Shown here one piece after another: positions 62,270 through 64,000 of a stretch of DNA of 64,000 bases. The notes under the pieces were generated by a model. The model saw only the letters and a list, made by a program, of their open reading frames with translations. It searched no databases and was not told the origin of the DNA. Numbering within the stretch: position 1 is the first letter of the stretch; the number at the start of each line of letters is the position of its first letter. Source of the stretch: Palsa-504 sp963808615 (lineage in GTDB: Bacteria > Actinomycetota > Actinomycetes > Streptosporangiales > Streptosporangiaceae); the NCBI GenBank assembly GCA_963808615.1, contig CAWEGV010000012.1:1550001-1614000 (forward strand). The letters run 5' to 3'. Made by a program: the position numbers and the translations under genes.

Positions 62270-62956
62270 GTGGGACGGTATGCCTGGGCGGCGGGCATCC
62301 TTTACGTTATCGCGCTGGTGGCGGAGACCGTGGTCGGGCTGCTCGGCGGCGGCGTGAGCCAGAACGCCTCGGCGGCGAAGATCGCGAACGCGCTTTACGA
62401 CCACCGCGGGCAGCTGCTGGTGATCGCATACCTATCCGTCGTCTATGCCGCCATGTTTCTGATCTACCTGGCCAAGCTGCACGACCTGCTGCGCCGGGAC
62501 ACAGATCGGCCGCGGTTCCTTGGCTCCCTGGTGCTAACTGGCGGAGCGCTCTTTATTGCCTTGCATGCCGTCAGCGACATCGGTATCTTCGGCTTGCTCG
62601 GCGCGAAGCTCGCGTCGTTCGGGTTCCACCACGATCAGGGCGTGTCCTACGCGCTGTACCTGGTGACCTATGGCCTGGACAGCGTCGGGGACGTATTCGG
62701 CAGCCTCTTTGCCTTCGCGGCAGGCGTGCTCGTGATCGGCAGCGGCGTCCTGCCGCGCTGGCTCGGGTGGGCCTCGATCCTCGCCGGGATCCTGTTCTTC
62801 CTCCAGGGCTTCGGCCTCGGCGGCGTCATCGCATCGTTCGGGCTCGTTCTCGACCTCATCGGGTTCGTGCTGTTCCTGATCTTCGTCCTGGTGAGCAGCG
62901 TCATCTTGCTGACGCGCCAAAACGCGGTCCCCGACACCGCGGGTGGAATCGAGTAG
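62270..62956 (+). CDS. DUF4386-type membrane protein
   Basis: 228 residues, six to seven membrane helices (YAWAAGILYVIALVAETVVG, VIAYLSVVYAAMFLIYLAKL, LGSLVLTGGALFIALHAVSD, LGWASILAGILFFLQGFGLG). Order and the loop after helix 2 fit DUF4386 proteins, small polytopic proteins of unknown function. Start GTG 62270 is the first in-frame codon before the first helix. Confidence 0.75.
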   Translation: MGRYAWAAGILYVIALVAETVVGLLGGGVSQNASAAKIANALYDHRGQLLVIAYLSVVYAAMFLIYLAKLHDLLRRDTDRPRFLGSLVLTGGALFIALHAVSDIGIFGLLGAKLASFGFHHDQGVSYALYLVTYGLDSVGDVFGSLFAFAAGVLVIGSGVLPRWLGWASILAGILFFLQGFGLGGVIASFGLVLDLIGFVLFLIFVLVSSVILLTRQNAVPDTAGGIE

Positions 62957-63211
62957 ACAACTACATCGCAGCTACGAGAAGACGGGGAAGGGGCAGAAAC
63001 CCGCAGGCCACGCGGCGGGTCTGCTAACGGATTCGCCAACGAGACCCTGCAGGACGCCGGAGATGCTGCGCGCCGCGTGAGACGACTCAGTTCGTCGTGT
63101 CCTGGTCAGCGAGACGCAGCGGTATCCCAGGGACCAGCAAGACGTGCGTCATGGTGCTCATAACCCAGCGACCGCATCTGCTGGTGGACGGACACGGCTC
63201 TCAAGATCATC

Positions 63212-63256
63212 GTGCCATTAACGTGCCATTTGCCAGGGTAGTGAGCGGTCAAACCA
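63212..63256 (-). repeat. 45-bp TGGCAC repeat, inverted copy 3
   Basis: On the minus strand TTTGACCGCTCACTACCCTG, then GCAAATGGCACGTTAATGGC matches the last 45 bp of the 86-bp repeats at 15581 and 17007. Confidence 0.6.
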
Positions 63257-63731
63257 GATCATGTGCGGTCAACGAAAACGGCAGGTCAGGCTATATAGCC
63301 GCCATTATCCCGGCTCCTTACAAGCGAGGGGTCATTGGCCTTCAGCACAGGCTACGCGGCGGTCTGGCGGACCGATGTGCTGACAGCAACGATGACAGCA
63401 ACGGCAGCAGCCAACGCCTATCGTCGGCACCCTAAAGTGCCCAGCCACGCTCGGCTCTCCTCACCGAGCTGGGCCTTCGCTACGCCTGAAAAACGGACGG
63501 TCGAGGGTCGCGCCAGCGCCCTGCGGTCGCCGCCAAGGGCAGGAGTCTCTCACAGTTTTCTCGCGGACTGACCGGACGGTACGGGACCATGGCGTCTATG
63601 CCGGACACCGGCAGGATTCTGACCTGCGGATACGGATTCTGACGGACCATCCGGACGCGCGGCATTGGCTACGGATCAGATGCTCATGGCCGGGGGTGCC
63701 GACAGCCGGTATGCGGGTGGAAGTGTAGGTG

Positions 63732-63905
63732 GCCTCCCCCCAACCCGCCGTAGGAGGATACGGGACTCCCGGAACCTGTCAAGACCCTCTGTGACCGCAG
63801 GGCAACGACTTGCGGTGAAGGTGCCGGGTGAACGTACACGCGAAGAGGATCTTGACAGAACCCGTACGCCGCCTGGAGTTTGGCAGCGGTCGGGTTGGGG
63901 GGAGG
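63732..63905. repeat. Long imperfect inverted repeat
   Basis: Outer arms CCTCCCCCCAACCCG and CGGGTTGGGGGGAGG and inner arms ACCTGTCAAGACCCTCT-like and AGAGGATCTTGACAGAACC surround about 50 bp. It may be a small non-autonomous (MITE-like) element or a regulatory hairpin. No coding potential. Confidence 0.55.
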
Positions 63906-64000
63906 AGTGGGCGAGTCCACAAGGGCGCTCATGCGCCCGGCGAGGCCAATCGATATCGTCACGGGATATACGCGGGATGATCTTGGACGACGCAGAGGGT

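Larger units (their letters stand above)
62957..64000. other. Gene-free right end with repeats
   Basis: No supported gene in the last kilobase. It contains the inverted third copy of the TGGCAC repeat and a long inverted repeat at 63732-63905. Confidence 0.5.

Noticed and set aside
63600..63655. Weak resemblance to the 43-bp attachment site (CAGGATTC, ACCTGCG)
   Set aside because: Only short blocks match, the T-stem complement is lost, and no integrase lies beside it.
1..64000. CRISPR array
   Set aside because: No regularly spaced repeats of 25-40 bp were seen; the short repeats found are scattered.

Overview
The window is very GC-rich actinobacterial DNA with dense overlapping codons, GTG starts, ATGA/GTGA gene overlaps, a GntR/Pra/FtsK/RepSA/Xis/Int gene set of AICE type (actinomycete integrative and conjugative element), IS701-family and MobF-type genes. 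It resembles Streptomycetales/Streptosporangiales chromosomes; I cannot name the species. About 1-6 kb is ordinary chromosome: a 5'-truncated acyl-CoA dehydrogenase, a non-heme iron oxygenase of the isopenicillin N synthase family, a GH15 glucoamylase-like enzyme and a membrane protein.

From about 3.5 kb onward the window is a tandem pile-up of integrative elements. Four copies of one 43-bp sequence (6942-6984, 14161-14203, 29198-29240, 53488-53530) read on the minus strand as the 3' half of a tRNA gene, from a CCG (Arg) anticodon loop to the acceptor end. An integrase gene or integrase remnant lies just left of each copy. I therefore read them as attachment sites of serially integrated elements: A-B (7.2 kb, remnant), B-C (15 kb, an AICE), C-D (24 kb, a heavily invaded AICE) and D-right end. 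None has the 5' tRNA half, so the intact tRNA should lie to the right of the window.

Element B-C keeps a recognisable AICE order: GntR regulator, HIT protein, Pra-like activator (split by an IS701-family element), two small genes, FtsK-like translocase (motor core deleted), zinc-ribbon protein, membrane protein, RepSA-like initiator (frameshifted), Xis, integrase (frameshifted). It also carries an ABC exporter and a ClpC-N-domain protein. Element C-D has an intact integrase, an Xis split by an IS5-family element, a decayed Rep, a group II intron that is itself split by an ISAs1-family element carrying a DinB gene, a decayed IS1634-type transposase, an EVE-domain/nuclease fusion, a broken PIN-like + Mrr nuclease, a DUF2971 protein and a WD40 propeller. 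It also holds three families of short repeats, including seven copies of an 18-bp palindrome.

The most distinctive recurring unit is a stand-alone ClpC N-terminal domain + UVR-motif protein with no AAA+ ATPase. There are four whole copies and one fragment. Two sit exactly 152 bp inside an attachment site and are followed by a multi-pass membrane protein driven by a conserved 28-bp promoter-like box, then by a MobF relaxase-helicase (truncated in A-B, complete at 56251-60396). These ClpC-N proteins keep the Phe2 and Phe80 equivalents of the ClpC1 N-domain, so a role as ClpC decoy or adaptor, like mycobacterial ClpC2, is the main hypothesis. The last 3.5 kb holds small hypothetical genes, a secreted allene-oxide-cyclase-barrel-like protein, a DUF4386 membrane protein and repeats.

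Many accessory genes are frameshifted while the flanking metabolic genes are intact. This fits decay of trapped elements, though base-calling errors at G/C runs cannot be excluded from sequence alone.
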